Positions 23,078 through 34,759 of a DNA stretch of 64,000 nucleotides are shown one piece after another (within the stretch, counting starts at the first letter, position 1; every line of letters begins with the position of its first letter). This stretch comes from Pseudisothecium myosuroides (Eukaryota > Streptophyta > Bryopsida > Hypnales > Lembophyllaceae): the NCBI GenBank assembly GCA_951799445.1, contig OX637288.1, positions 31,413,288 through 31,477,287 on the forward strand, in the 5' to 3' direction. The notes under the pieces are model-generated. The model did no database searches and had not been told where the DNA came from. It was given only the letters and a program-made list of their open reading frames with translations. A program made the position numbers and the translations under genes.

Positions 23078-24235
23078 TACTACAAGAGAAAGGGGTGTTT
23101 TAACCCCTAAAGGACCAAGGCTTTTTTTCTACCAAAAAACACTCAAAACTGCCATTTTTATAGTAAGAAGTAAAAAAAATTGAAAATTGTTTTTTCCCAC
23201 ATATAACCGTAGGATCTTACACCTAACTAGTATGAGAGTGTGTGAAAAAAAATCAGAATTTTTGACCGCACAGATTGCAAGATATTTGCATTTAAAGTAA
23301 AAATAACAAGTTTTTCAACACATTGCGGGACTAGATTTTTTTGACTTTGAACATTTTTAACTTAAAATTTTTGCAATACAGAGTTTTGAGCTTTAAATAT
23401 TTATAGTAGAAAATTGAGTTGAGAGTCTAAGAAAAAAAAATATTCAAAAAAACTTAATTATCATTCTTAAAAAAATTGTTAAGTAGAAGTAGGTACGAAA
23501 TAAAAGGAAAATCTAAAATATTCATATCTCTTAGATGGAATTAAAATGCACTAATTCCAATGGTGAGATTGTTCTAGCAAATAAACTGAACCATGCAAAA
23601 AAAAAAAAAATTGAAATTTTTTGAAAAATTGCATTCACAAATGAATCCTACAAGTTATTTTTTTCAAAAAGATGCTCTAACTGCCCAAAAAACAAGAATG
23701 TCCATAACTTTCTCATAACATATCCAAATGAAATGAATCAAAGCTTTTCAGATAGCCAAAAATATAATCTATGAGAAAAAAAATATTAAAAAAAAAATTC
23801 AAGTTTTTGTCCATTTTTTTTTTGCTGCCCAGGCTACCTCCCGTCCCCTGTTTTGAGCTTATTTGGTCATACCTTTTTTTCTGGGCACTAATTGTGAAAA
23901 AAATTATATTCCCACAAAGCTTATCATTTTTTCTATATCCAAAAAAAGTTTAAAAAAATAACGAAAAAATTTCAGCCCATAGGTACTTGCCCAAAAATGC
24001 ATTTGTCCCCCGAAGGGACCACGGTCCTTTAGGGGTTAAGTATGTTTCTTAGTATAGTCCTAGACATAAGATTATAATTAATGACCTTTAAAGAGATTTT
24101 CAGTAAAAATTTACTAGAAATACATTTGTTTCTAGTAAAATTTTACTAAAAATCTCCTAAAAGGTCATTACTTATAATCTTATTCCTAGGACTATATTTA
24201 AATATTCACTTAAAACACCCCATTCTCTTGTAGTG
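23078..24235. mobile_element. CACTA-like palindromic element split by a TTAA element
   Basis: Ends TACTACAAGAGAAAGGGGTG and (reversed) CACTACAAGAGAATGGGGTG are flanked by 3-bp TAG repeats (23075-23077, 24236-24238), as in CACTA/En-Spm transposons. Without the inserted E5, the host is a palindrome of about 220 bp: ATTTTCAGTAAAAATTTACT around 24100 pairs with its inverse around 24145. It is a miniature, with no transposase. Confidence 0.8.
23104..24035 (+). mobile_element. TTAA-flanked element, copy E5, nested in a CACTA-like MITE
   Basis: TTAA at 23100-23103 and 24036-24039; ends CCCCTAAAGGACCAAGGC and (reversed) CCCCTAAAGGACCGTGGT. The host's other arm reads GGGTGTTTTAAGTG on the reverse strand, with one TTAA. 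The host arm interrupted by E5 has GGGTGTTTTAA ... TTAAGTATG. The single original TTAA was therefore duplicated on insertion, which establishes the target-site rule for the family. Confidence 0.88.
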
Positions 24236-24238
24236 TAG

Positions 24239-26156
24239 AAGTGTAGATTGATATGGTTTAGATTATCTTGAATGTGAACCACTTCCAATGATACATAGAG
24301 ACAACCAACTCATCTACTGACAATCATCTTATCATCCCAATGGTATGCACATTCAAACGTCTATTATGGACAATCTAAGTACGTGGTACTCCAAAAGAGT
24401 GCCTATTTGTAAGTTTGTGATTCATACATGTGAGGCATGAAGCACAAATGGTGAACATGTACATTTACAAAAATGTATCTCTCTTCATTCCTATTTACTT
24501 AACCGTACCTTATGTTGTGCATGGCTACACTAAATCATTGAAGTAGACATTCAAAAAACATATGTAGACTTGAAGCCTAAAACTCATAAGCTTACTCTAC
24601 TCAATGAACAAAAAGAAGAAGTGCACGCAGCCAAGTGGGAAATGCAACCGGCTTAAGGTTTTGCAATATACCTCCACTAAAAATTGCACTTTGTTGGCTA
24701 AAGAAAAGAGACGGACAATTTCATTCATAGTCACAAAAAAAATTTGTTGGATATATAGTATCATCTCTAGGATTTTAGATCTTGTACTATAGTGGTGACA
24801 AGATTTTTTTTTTGGAAAGGTGATTTTGTTCCGGTGATTGTAGAAGGAATCCAATACAATGTGAGGCCTATTTTATTTTTATACATAATCAAATATTCAA
24901 TAGAATATAGTACGTGATTACCACACCCTACATTGGTTATAACTCCATAAATTCCAATACTAATATACTATGTTGGAAGTAAAAAAAAACAAATTCTAAA
25001 TTCTCAAATTTAAAAAATAATACTCTATATATATTTAAACTTGTGTATATTTTCAAAGACTAAAACCTAGTGTCCCTTTGAGCTAATAATGCATGATAAG
25101 CTTCTTTTGATGATCATTATAGATATGATAAAAAAACATGCAACATTCAAGTGATTCAACATTATAGGTATTAGATATTACAGAGTAGTATTTTGAATGT
25201 TATTATTGTATGGCATTGTTAATTATGGTTCGAAGATAGGCTTATAAACAAATGCATGATATTTGTTGTGAACATACTAAAGTACAAAAAAATTATTTAG
25301 AAAAAAAATTATTATTATTATTTTATAATACAAAAATATTTAATTTTCAAAGCATAAAACTTTATGATTAATAATAATAGGTGTGCATAATTGAGCATAC
25401 TTTTCTTAATAATTGTTGAATTTTTTTGCAATAGTTACTTGATTGACATTACAATTTTTTTAATGTGTTTTCAAATAGTTATAAAATCAATATGTCTCTA
25501 TTTAATCTATTGATATTTCCTTTCATTAAAGAAAGTTGAAAATCCATGGCATAGATTGCACTATGATTTTGTTAAAGGTAAATTACCAAGTTGGGAAGTA
25601 GAATAGAAAAATAGAAATAAATAGCAATACAAAATTAAAAGATTTTTTTAATAATCAATGTTAATATTTTCTTCAACAAAAATTCAAACTTTAACATGCT
25701 ATTGACAATGGAATTCAATCATACTCCAAAGGATTTTTTTAGTTCAATTGTAGTTACAATAATTATTTAGCAACACCAATAATTATTGTATATATGGGGA
25801 GGCTTAGTGTGATGCCTTTAGAATTGCAAAATATAGTTTTTATAATATTTCATGGGTAGTTTATACATGCTTTTTAATCCAAATAATTTTTATAATTCAA
25901 TTTTGTTAAATTGACGATATTGCATTGTTTTGGCATGGTTCAAGCCGTACAATCTGAAAACAAAATCTATATGTGTCTTAGTTTTTAGCATGAAATTAGA
26001 TCTTTATAAAGATATATATTACAATTTTGGCTTGTGCAATACTACCAATTTAATGAAATTGAAGTCAATTACTCGAATTTAACATATCAATTTGTGAAAC
26101 ACTCTCTAGTACAAATCCACCACGGGCTAAAATGGTTGTGTAATTTTGAGTTAGCT
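24239..26156. other. AT-rich intergenic, nothing recognised
   Basis: Over 70% AT with short runs of A and T. Short open frames are not protein-like. Probably decayed transposon sequence. Confidence 0.5.
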
Positions 26157-26160
26157 TTAG

Positions 26161-27451
26161 CCCCTAAAGTACTAAGGCCTTTTTTTCATCCCCTCTTAAA
26201 ACTGCCATTTTAATTCCAAAGAACAAAAAACTTCAAAACTTCTTTTTTTGTCATATTTAACCGTAGGATCTTGCACTAGACTAATTTGAGAATGTATGGA
26301 AGAATTTTTTTGACTATGTAGATTGCATTCAAAGTGAAGAAAACAAAGTTTTTACCACCTTGCATGACTAGATTCTAAGACTTTGAATCTTTAGCTTAAA
26401 ATTTTTGCACTACAAATTTTGAATTAATTTTTTTTATGTTGAATAATTGAGTTGAAAAATTCTAGGAAAAAAAATACAATAAAAATGCACTTGATTTTCA
26501 CACTTTAAAAATTGTTAAGTAGAAGCATTTATAAGATTGAAGGAAAAACTAAATCGTTAATAACTCTAAGATGGAATTGAAACACACTAATTCCAAAGTT
26601 GATTGTTCTAGCAATCATATCAAATCTTGCGGTTCAATTTTGTTTTGAAAATTTTGAAAATTGAGTTTAAAAACAAATCTAATACATTATTTCCTCAAGA
26701 AATTTTTATGATTGCCTGCAAAGAAAGTTCCATAACTTTCACATCATTAATCCAAATGAAATGAATTGAAGCTCTCTATATAGAAAAAATACAATCTACG
26801 AAGAACAATTTTTCAACAATTTATTAAAAAAATTTATGGACTTTATTTTCAACCCAATGAGGCAACAACCTAAATTTGGGCTTATAGAAGCAAATTTTTT
26901 TTTCCCTAGCACCAGTGTTCATAGAACTGGCTAAAATTCGCTCCATTGCTACTTAAAATTTTCAGTAGCTAAAAGTATATTGAAGAAAATCCTCAAAAAA
27001 ATTATATTTTAGCCAAGACAGCAACAACCAATAGAATTTGATAGCCAATTTACTACTTCCTCTACATTCTAATTAGCATCTATTTAGTCAATTTTGGATT
27101 ATAGTACTCCCAATCATCCTTTACAACTTGCAAAAATGCAAAATCCTTTCTTTTCTATTTTTTCTTGATGCCACTTACTCTCAAGGTAGCCAAAGTTGAT
27201 GCTTGTTTGTCTTGAAGGTAGCATATTACACTAAATTCCATAAACTAGGTAGCATATTGCACTAAATTCCATAAACTAGTTTTGGGATCATTGCCTAGCA
27301 CCAATTCAAATAAAATTATTATCCTGTAAAATCAGATAATGTATTTTTCTTTCTTCAAAAAAAGTTTCAAAAAACTATTATGAAAATTTAGATTATAGAA
27401 ACCTGCCCAAATTTCCATTTCTCCGTCAAGGGGACATTGGGATTTTAGGGG
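26161..27451 (+). mobile_element. Old, degenerate TTAA-family element, copy E6
   Basis: The left end TTAG + CCCCTAAAGTACTAAGGCC and right end TTTTAGGGGTGAA are mutated forms of the family ends. Interior landmarks (CCGTAGGATCTTGCAC, CATAACTTTCACATC, AATGAATTGAAGC) follow family order. It is 1.29 kb, with extra sequence near 26900-27330. Confidence 0.65.
27216..27277. repeat. Tandem duplication of 31 bp
   Basis: Two adjacent copies beginning AGGTAGCATATT, differing at one base. This looks like a recent local duplication inside E6. Confidence 0.8.
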
Positions 27452-27455
27452 TGAA

Positions 27456-28117
27456 TTTGTGACTACACTATTTTAAATAAGTGCATGTTGAAATAGTATT
27501 TTGTTTTTGTATTATACAATTTTCCACATAAACAATTTTATGCAGTCTTCTAATTTTTTCAAAGGATTGATTTTATTAGCCGTCATTAGAAAAAATCATT
27601 GAACCGTCTCATGATGCTAATGTCTTTAATTCCTAATAGTAGTCCAAATTTGCAAACTATAAAGATGTTATATAAAGTATAACTTAGAATAATACAAGTA
27701 ATACAACGATGACTTTGTCGACAAGATGGGTATCACTTTAAGATTGACCATTGAGATACTTGGAGTGCTTGGAGAGGGGAGAGGAGCCGGGTATCGTTGT
27801 AGGGTTGATCGTGACAATTAGTGCCTATTCTATAACCTGTGTTTTTCTTGGTGTAATGAAATTTGAAGTTTAATTTCAAAACTAGCCGCATATTTTGAAA
27901 GAGTAAGATTGCAGCCTTTACAAATTTGAAGTTGAAGGAAAGTGGCCTGTGAAAATTTGATACTAGAGGAAATGAACTGGAAAATTTTGATAAGGAGAGG
28001 ATGCAAATGGTGCCTCTAAAAAAAAACCCGACTCCTACAAAGAAGACGGAAATTTCCGGGGTGGCTCTCAAAACTTCTTGAAAGCTGACATAAATTGCTG
28101 TGAAGATGGCCATTTGA
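27456..28117. other. Intergenic
   Basis: A 126-codon open frame on the minus strand (28113-27733) is phenylalanine-rich and unlike a conserved protein. No gene called. Confidence 0.4.
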
Positions 28118-28120
28118 TAA

Positions 28121-28600
28121 GAGCATCTCCACTAGTTCTGTTCAAAAAAGACATGCTAGACTCGGAATGGCATGTGTCAGGGGGGATGAAGGCTCCGCTC
28201 TGTTACAGGGTCTCCATCAACAATTCCAAAAAAACATAGAATTAGTCAGGAACTCCCGCTTCTCAAGGCACATTGTTAATAAGTTTGGAATTTGTGGCTG
28301 ACCCAATAGATAGGGCTTCCATGAAATTTTGTTTTGATGCTTGTTTGTGAGAATATGCGTGATACTACGGTGCCTGTTCTTCTTGCCCACCCGACTCCCA
28401 TCCCAAGATACCAATTAAATCCACCACCTGCAAGCTTAGCATGGCAAAAGTCAAAACTAGAGGATTAAGTGTCTTACTCAAAATGTGGCGTGAGTGGCGT
28501 TTAAAAAAAAATCTAGGCTGCAACTAGTGGGACACTTAAAACTCTCCGGGCTCGCCAAACCATTTGGCAAATTAGTGTAGTGTAACTGGTGGAGATGCTC
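28121..28600. mobile_element. PIF/Harbinger-type MITE
   Basis: Inverted ends GAGCATCTCCACTAGTT and (reversed) GAGCATCTCCACCAGTT are flanked by TAA on both sides (28118-28120 and 28601-28603). A three-base TWA duplication with these ends is typical of Tourist/Harbinger MITEs. 480 bp, no transposase. Confidence 0.82.
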
Positions 28601-29230
28601 TAAGTTGAAACCTGCAAGTTTAGTTCACTTAGTAGTTAGTATTGGTAGTTCAAGTCAACACTTGAGTGGCAAAAAAAGTTTCAACCTTTGCAGCAAATGA
28701 TCCTGGGTACGCAACTCATGTATTATACACAGGGGTCATCGGCATTAAAACGGCTCAGAGGACGGCTCTTGTAAAAATTATATCGAATTAAAAAGACCAA
28801 AAAGCTAGGTGAAGACCAAATTAAAAGAAAATTAAATGTAGAAAATGTTCAATTGCATACATATGAGAAAAAACTAACAATATATATGAAGAATTGAAAC
28901 ACCTATGCATAGTTTTAAAAATTCTTTACAAAAAGTTCCCTCCAATTAAAATTAAAATTTTATTAAAAAGCCCCAAAAGTTGGGTAGCTTGTCCCATGAT
29001 ACATGTATTAAAAAAACTCATATAATTAGTTTTTTAATGCTATTATTGTCCCCAAAGAAATATCATTTCATATATATAATTACGTTTTTGGATTCCTTGT
29101 TAAAAGGGCTATAAGAGTTTTCTACATTAAAACAAATTGTATCCCTTGAAATTAGACTAAAATGCATTATAAGTGATTATAATGAGGGCCATATAATATG
29201 GGAGTTGCGTACCCGGGCAAATGATGCATA

Positions 29231-29708
29231 AGGTAAAACAACCCATTGTGGTCAAAATTAGGAGTTTGTCCTCATGGCACTGCTGAATTTTTCTTAAATT
29301 TCTTTTCCACACAAAGACAAGTGTGAAAAATGAGGAGAGCAGTTGAAATTATATTTATTTTTGACAAAGTATCAATATTTTTGATAATTTTTTGAAGTGA
29401 TAAGCCCATCATGGCCCAAACGAGTATCTAGACTATCCCAAAATCAATATAATTTGTATCCATAATGCTCATCTTATACACCTAAAGCAATTATTCTAAC
29501 TTCTCATGTGGAAGGCCTAAAAAAGTCACTTCTTACAATGAAATTACATTGAAAAGTTAGAAGTTCTTGATGAGGTCACTAATGACCCCATTACTTCCAA
29601 TTAAGACATTGAATGTGGCCCAAATCTCATTTATTGAAAAATCCATAATGGGATCATTCCTTAGGTTTTAGCTATAGGGTCTTTTGACCGCAAGGAGCTA
29701 TTCTACCT
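29231..29708. repeat. TA-flanked MITE, family M5, copy 1
   Basis: Starts AGGTAAAACAACCCATTG and ends TTCTACCT, with TA at 29229-29230 and 29709-29710. It matches 61507-61946 along its length (AATTAGGAGTTTG, GAAGTGATAAGCCCAT, GAGGTCACTAATGAC). Confidence 0.72.
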
Positions 29709-29855
29709 TAAATCATTCGCTTATCAAGTCCAAAATTGTTGTGTCAAAGCAAAAAAATTACAAATTTAAGTGTAAAGGCAATTTTATTAACTTACTTTGG
29801 GTAGAATAGAAATTCAGGAAATGGGCACTTTTCCAGCCTGGCTCCTCTAGTTGGA

Positions 29856-30055
29856 TTTTTTTTTTTTTTTTAAACAAATGGCACGAACCATTGCATTAAA
29901 AAAGCCCAATACAAAACAGCCAAGCCACCAGGGCTGAACAATGAAGAGATAAGAGCAAACGAGAAAAAAGAAACTGAATGGCTAAATGAAGGAACAAGAG
30001 GGAGGACCCTGCTTGTTTCAGTAGATAGTAGAATCTAATCTACTCTACTCTTTTT
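29856..30055 (-). mobile_element. Short retroposon, poly(A) tail, minus strand
   Basis: A run of about 18 T (29857-29872) is the tail on the minus strand. The body matches the 3' end of the retroposon at 17898-18260. A short direct repeat GTTGGA (29850-29855, 30056-30061) may be the target duplication. Strongly 5'-truncated. Confidence 0.65.
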
Positions 30056-30061
30056 GTTGGA

Positions 30062-31473
30062 GATTATGTTGGGTAGATTTGTGACTTGGTGTAGATCAAT
30101 GACTTGGTGGCTCCAAGCAATTGCATGGAGACTGGTATCATATTCAAATTGTCTTGAAGAAATTCTCTTTATGTGAGATTTAGCAGGCCAATACACTTTT
30201 TTTAGTATTAAAAAGAATCCAAAGAGTATGCACTATTGATATAGCCCACTTGGAATAAAATCAAACCTATTTTTTGCAAATCAAACACATTTTATGACTC
30301 ATTTTGACTAGTGAAAGCAATGAAGTCCTAATCCAAAAATTAAAAACTCATCAATATTGAAGTTAGATCCTCACAAATTCTATGTTTTCAAAGTTGAGGT
30401 AAATCTTTGTCTTGCCTTGAATTAGAAAGATGAAGCAATCCATGGTAATTTGCAAGTGGCCAACTATTTAGTTACGTCGTTTGTTGACAAATTGAAGACT
30501 GAAGCACTTGCCACTTTAAATTATCTAATTTTAATGAAAAGCTTGAGGGATTAGTAAATTAGTCATCAAATTCCTTAATAATTTTCAAGATTATTGAGTG
30601 CTATGATGTAAGTAATTGACTTTTTTTTATAGCTATCTAAGGTAACTAGGCCTAATTTTGACCCATTCCTAAAACTAATCCCTACAAATTCCTACACAAA
30701 ATATATTATTTATATTCATGAGATCCTAAAATTGCTATTGGATACAACTATTTTGAAGACTATGAAAATTTGCAGTTTATTCATACAATATCCTAAGTAT
30801 AATGTCCCCAAAGTGCATGCTAAGAGAATCTAGAATCCTAACTTTTGACTTCTAGCTACATTCAATTTTATTTTTAAATCTAATTTAATAATAGGAACCA
30901 TGTACTTAATTAATTATTTTAGTTGTATTAACTTTGAATACTTAGTACATCTTTTATGTTTGTTGCATAGCAATTCCATAAACACAAATCATGTCTCATG
31001 GTGAAAGGAATGGTATACAGGCATTCTACAAGAATGGGACATAATGGGTACAACACCTCGATCCTTGTTGGACAAGGTGTTGTGCATAGGCAAGACAACA
31101 AAGTTTTGGTTACAACTTGAAGTTGCTCCAAAGGCCGAGCCAACAACGGAAGAAATGGTGGGAGTATAGAAAAAGGCCGCTAGTGGCAGTAGCAACGGTG
31201 GTGCCAAGAAATAGAAGAGCACTAGGAAAATCAAAAGCGAGGAGCTCGTTGAGTACAATGATGGCAATGGACAAGATATCGGTGATACTAGGAAGAAGGG
31301 TTGCAATAGGCTAGACTAAATGCTTTCACCGGGTTTTTTGAATACTTTGTGATTTGCGAAGGATAGGGCTCACATCTAGTGACTTGTATATAACTTAGCA
31401 AGTCTAGAATTACATATTTGATGCCTTAATTAGTTCTCCACGCAGGATGGTAAATCTGTTAGACAAAGTGAAC
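30062..31473. other. Intergenic, no gene supported
   Basis: AT-rich to about 30950. 30960-31320 is more GC-rich and has short open frames on both strands, but none resembles a known protein. Confidence 0.4.
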
Positions 31474-31477
31474 CATG

Positions 31478-31673
31478 CAGGGTGAATTTACTCTTAGGAA
31501 AAACCATAGGAAGTTCTTATTTTCTACACATCATAAAATTTGCAAATATCCTATGCATATTTGCAATTAGAGGTCCCAAATTAGCTAGGAAAGGTGGACA
31601 ACATAGAATTAACAGGGCACAAAACAGGGGGCTTTTTTTTACAATTACCCTGGAGAACACAAAATTCACCCTG
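31478..31673. repeat. MITE with CAGGGTGAATTT ends
   Basis: Exact inverted ends CAGGGTGAATTT with CATG on both sides (31474-31477, 31674-31677). The interior shares AAATTRGCTAGGARAGGT and CACAAAAYAGGGGG phrases with the MITE at 11196-11456, so the two are related but have different termini. Confidence 0.75.
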
Positions 31674-31677
31674 CATG

Positions 31678-32265
31678 GGATGGGTTTAGTGTCCTGCGGC
31701 GTTCTCCAGGCTGACATCCCATAGACCCCTCAGCCGTTGGCTGAACCTTTGTTTTGTACAGCCTATGTCTGTACTCGATATGCAATTTACCCAATCCTCC
31801 TTAATTACACCTAATTTTCCTTTGAGAATTCTTTTGTGTACACAACTGGTAGCACTGTGTTCCCAATTCCAAATATGATTTTTTTGGACACTAATGAAAC
31901 GGAATTTCATTGCAATTCCTAGTATAAATTTTCAACATTGCTGTAGACCGCGTCAAAACAATTTGGATTCTGATGTTCGAAAGCGTTATTACAACATGAT
32001 TAATGTCGTTCTAAGTTCAGTGTTGTCCCACAGTAAGTTAGAGAGGCCCGAGTGTACTCCATCTCGCTCATGTGTTGGAAGAACAGAACATATAACATCC
32101 AATCCTCAGCAAAGCCTAAATCTACTTACAACTTCCAAAATTTATAAGTACTTGCACACTCACCATATCAATAGTCTCTACATATGTTAAGTTTGATCAA
32201 GTCTCATAAAACTGGTTGTAGCTAGTACCACGAGCTCAACCTGTGCATTTGATTTACAAGACGAA
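31678..32265. other. 3' flank of the F-box gene
   Basis: Likely contains the 3' UTR of the minus-strand F-box gene. No other feature is seen. Confidence 0.4.
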
Positions 32266-33723
32266 CTATGGAATAACATTCCAAAATGCCTTGCACAGCA
32301 CAGCCTCAGTCGTATGCATCCCTGAATGTTCTGGGAGGTCAGTCCACTCACTTGTGGATAAATCCAAAAGTCTAAAATACTGACTGCTCTCACCATGGTG
32401 GACAATTACCACAAGAAAACCCTCACATGCATAAAGACGCATGCCGGAAAGTTCCTCCACGATAAGCTCCTCCAGAGGAGGCCATTCATATGATTTCACT
32501 TGCACCCAAGCCTTCGTCTGACTTTCAAGATGATACTCTGCGATACACAAACCCCAATGCACCATTCGACCAAGGGATGCGTCCATTTGAGTCTGTTCTT
32601 GCAGCGCGAACATACGGTCCTTCTCAAGCGCCGTGTCAATCAGCACCAGGTCACTCACGGACTCTCCTGTAGAAGGGTTGAAATCACTGTAAAGCTCCAG
32701 TCTTCCTTCACCAAAGTTGTATGCACCTGGAGTTGTACTTGGCAACCTGTACATACAACTATACAAAGTATTCCAATCGTGTACAAGACCGAAAATGGAA
32801 CCACATGGCGGAGCTGCTCTGGTCCACTGCCTTGTACCAGAATCATATGTTTCTATTGTAAGACGGCTTCTTCTGTAGCCTACCACAACAACTTGGTAAC
32901 ATTTTGTATGAGAGTCCACTTTGATTTGCACCATAGAAGGCAAGGCAAAATACAGATAGTGGAGAGGCGGGAGTTCATGGTGAACTCGTGTCAAGAGATT
33001 CACCACAACAATGGCCAACCGATTGCGCTTGGTGGGTTCCCAAAGTGAGAGAAAGCACACCAGTCCACCATCACACGCATTCACTGCGGTCCATGTATGG
33101 GGCCACTCTTCACCATCGTCATGCCAAGGGCTTCGCAGCTGGAGGTGATAGGCATATTGCCATTTCCATTTCTTGATATCATATATTGTTACAAGAAACG
33201 CATCTGGAGAAGAATGCGAGAGAAGTGCGACCATGGTGGGACTAGCTTCGTGACATGCTTGGTTGATTCCCGAGTTCACGGTAGCCATGTCTCTCCTCCA
33301 CTCCCTCGAGAGACTCCGCAAGCGAGTGATATCAGGCAAGGGCAGACGTGCGAAGACAAGCAGCAGCAGCTCCTTCGGAAGAGTTCTCCAAAGAACTGGA
33401 TTCAGCACCATCGGATCTACGGAAACGATGTTGCGATAAGTAGCGATGTCGAGCAAGCTTAGTAACCCTACTTCTGGAGACTCTTTCTTATCACTGTCCA
33501 CAAGGTCGTTCAGCTTCTCTCGTAAAAGCCATGCCACTTGAAGATAATCCGTTCTCTGGCAATTATCGTCCAGGCCACCACTTGTTCCGTCGCGATCCAT
33601 CGTCACCATCTCTCCCACCTCCACACCATGATTACCAGGAACGGTAGAATGTTTCAGATTCGAGTTTTGAGGACAGCTTCTGTCCTTACCAGCGGTGCGC
33701 TTCTTTTTGTTCCTTGTCAACAT
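32266..33723 (-). CDS. F-box protein (SCF ubiquitin-ligase substrate adaptor), intact
   Basis: A single uninterrupted frame of 485 aa. The N-terminal 110 residues are low-complexity and charged. The F-box follows: NPVLWRTLPKELLLLVFARL and PLPDITRLRSLSREWRRDM, roughly residues 107-147, with the LP..LL..(I/V)..RLP core that binds SKP1. The C-terminal half is a beta-rich F-box-associated region (LLTRVHHELPPLHYLYFALP, SHTKCYQVVVVGYR, YDSGTRQWTRAAPPCGSIFG, FWNVIP end). It would select targets for ubiquitination; the target is unknown. It has two dead relatives in the window, 40299-41514 and 59627-60352. The start at 33723 is the first ATG in frame; an internal ATG at about residue 41 is possible. 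At least two upstream leader exons are likely (see 33724-34560). Confidence 0.87.
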   Translation of the reverse strand: MLTRNKKKRTAGKDRSCPQNSNLKHSTVPGNHGVEVGEMVTMDRDGTSGGLDDNCQRTDYLQVAWLLREKLNDLVDSDKKESPEVGLLSLLDIATYRNIVSVDPMVLNPVLWRTLPKELLLLVFARLPLPDITRLRSLSREWRRDMATVNSGINQACHEASPTMVALLSHSSPDAFLVTIYDIKKWKWQYAYHLQLRSPWHDDGEEWPHTWTAVNACDGGLVCFLSLWEPTKRNRLAIVVVNLLTRVHHELPPLHYLYFALPSMVQIKVDSHTKCYQVVVVGYRRSRLTIETYDSGTRQWTRAAPPCGSIFGLVHDWNTLYSCMYRLPSTTPGAYNFGEGRLELYSDFNPSTGESVSDLVLIDTALEKDRMFALQEQTQMDASLGRMVHWGLCIAEYHLESQTKAWVQVKSYEWPPLEELIVEELSGMRLYACEGFLVVIVHHGESSQYFRLLDLSTSEWTDLPEHSGMHTTEAVLCKAFWNVIP

Positions 33724-34560
33724 CTTGTGAAACCTCTTGTATTGTAACCTCTCAGATATGCTTGAAATCGCTGGAAACTTGTTCGAGCTGTCACTGAGCT
33801 AGAAAGCAAGAACTTTCTCAAACTCCGTTCTGTAGCCTAGGGTCCGTGCTCATTTCCAGTTCTGATTTTACATAACAACGATTGATAAGACTGGGATTCG
33901 AATGCATATTAAAAAAAAAAATCAAGAACATGGGGCTTTAAATCCAAGTACCTGAACAAAGCAGTTGGTTAGGTGCTCTGCAAAGTCCAGTGAAGACCAC
34001 ACCACTTCAGGCCTCAATAATTTTAAGTCAAGAAGCTGCTAGCTCTGCCACCGTTCTGGGTTGCACCGATTCCATCCCATCCGGCCAAACCAAAGTTTCA
34101 ATCTCAACGTGAAGGCAACCAAATACCACTTCGTCTAAGATCTTTGTACCAAACCTCACACGTTGGCAGGCGATCATACTAAACATCCTATTCCTATAAG
34201 TTGTCATTACTCAGATAGGATTGATACAGAGACGCACGCATGCAGTCATCCACACTAGCCAAGTTAAGAACTTCAAATTAATCAGAGAAGAAAATCATCG
34301 GATCCAAAAACTGAAGCTAAGATTGAATACTGCTACTTTCGCAGTCAACTAGATTCATGATTCGAGAAAGTCAACTGATACATATGTATAGAGTAGACTG
34401 ACCTGAAAGCCTCCAAAGCATTCACATTCTACAAAAACGCAGCACGTTCTCGTCCCGCTGATGCTCACGTAGGACCGGGCTCCTTGTTCCAAGATTAATA
34501 AAGGAATAGGCATTGGCAGACGCTGGCAGACGCTGTAACACATGAAACATCAAACGTTAG
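33724..34560 (-). other. Leader exons and promoter-proximal region of the F-box gene
   Basis: On the minus strand a donor TTTGTTCAG|GTACTT (near 33950) and another GGCTTTCAG|GTCAGT (near 34400) are both conserved in the duplicate upstream of the dead copy at 40299-41514 (near 41625 and 41857). Conservation of splice sites in non-coding sequence supports 5' UTR exons. Confidence 0.55.
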
Positions 34561-34759
34561 TTGAAGTTGCAAAAATGAACTGAGCTTAACTCTTCCAAAA
34601 CTGCACCTACACAGCATTCAGTAGACCCTTATAAACAAGTAGGATGCGGAAGTTCCGTTTTGGAACACATTAGGAACCACAGAAAGCATACTGTCTTTTG
34701 CATTTAGAGTCCCTATTTGTGCCATCCGCTATTGATACTTAATGGTGTAAACAAGGTGG

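Noticed and set aside
27733..28113. 126-codon minus-strand open frame
   Set aside because: Phe-rich and low in complexity, in AT-rich DNA, with no recognisable domain or neighbouring exons.
30928..31314. Overlapping short open frames near 31 kb
   Set aside because: Frames on both strands overlap and none resembles a protein; no splice-compatible partners were found.
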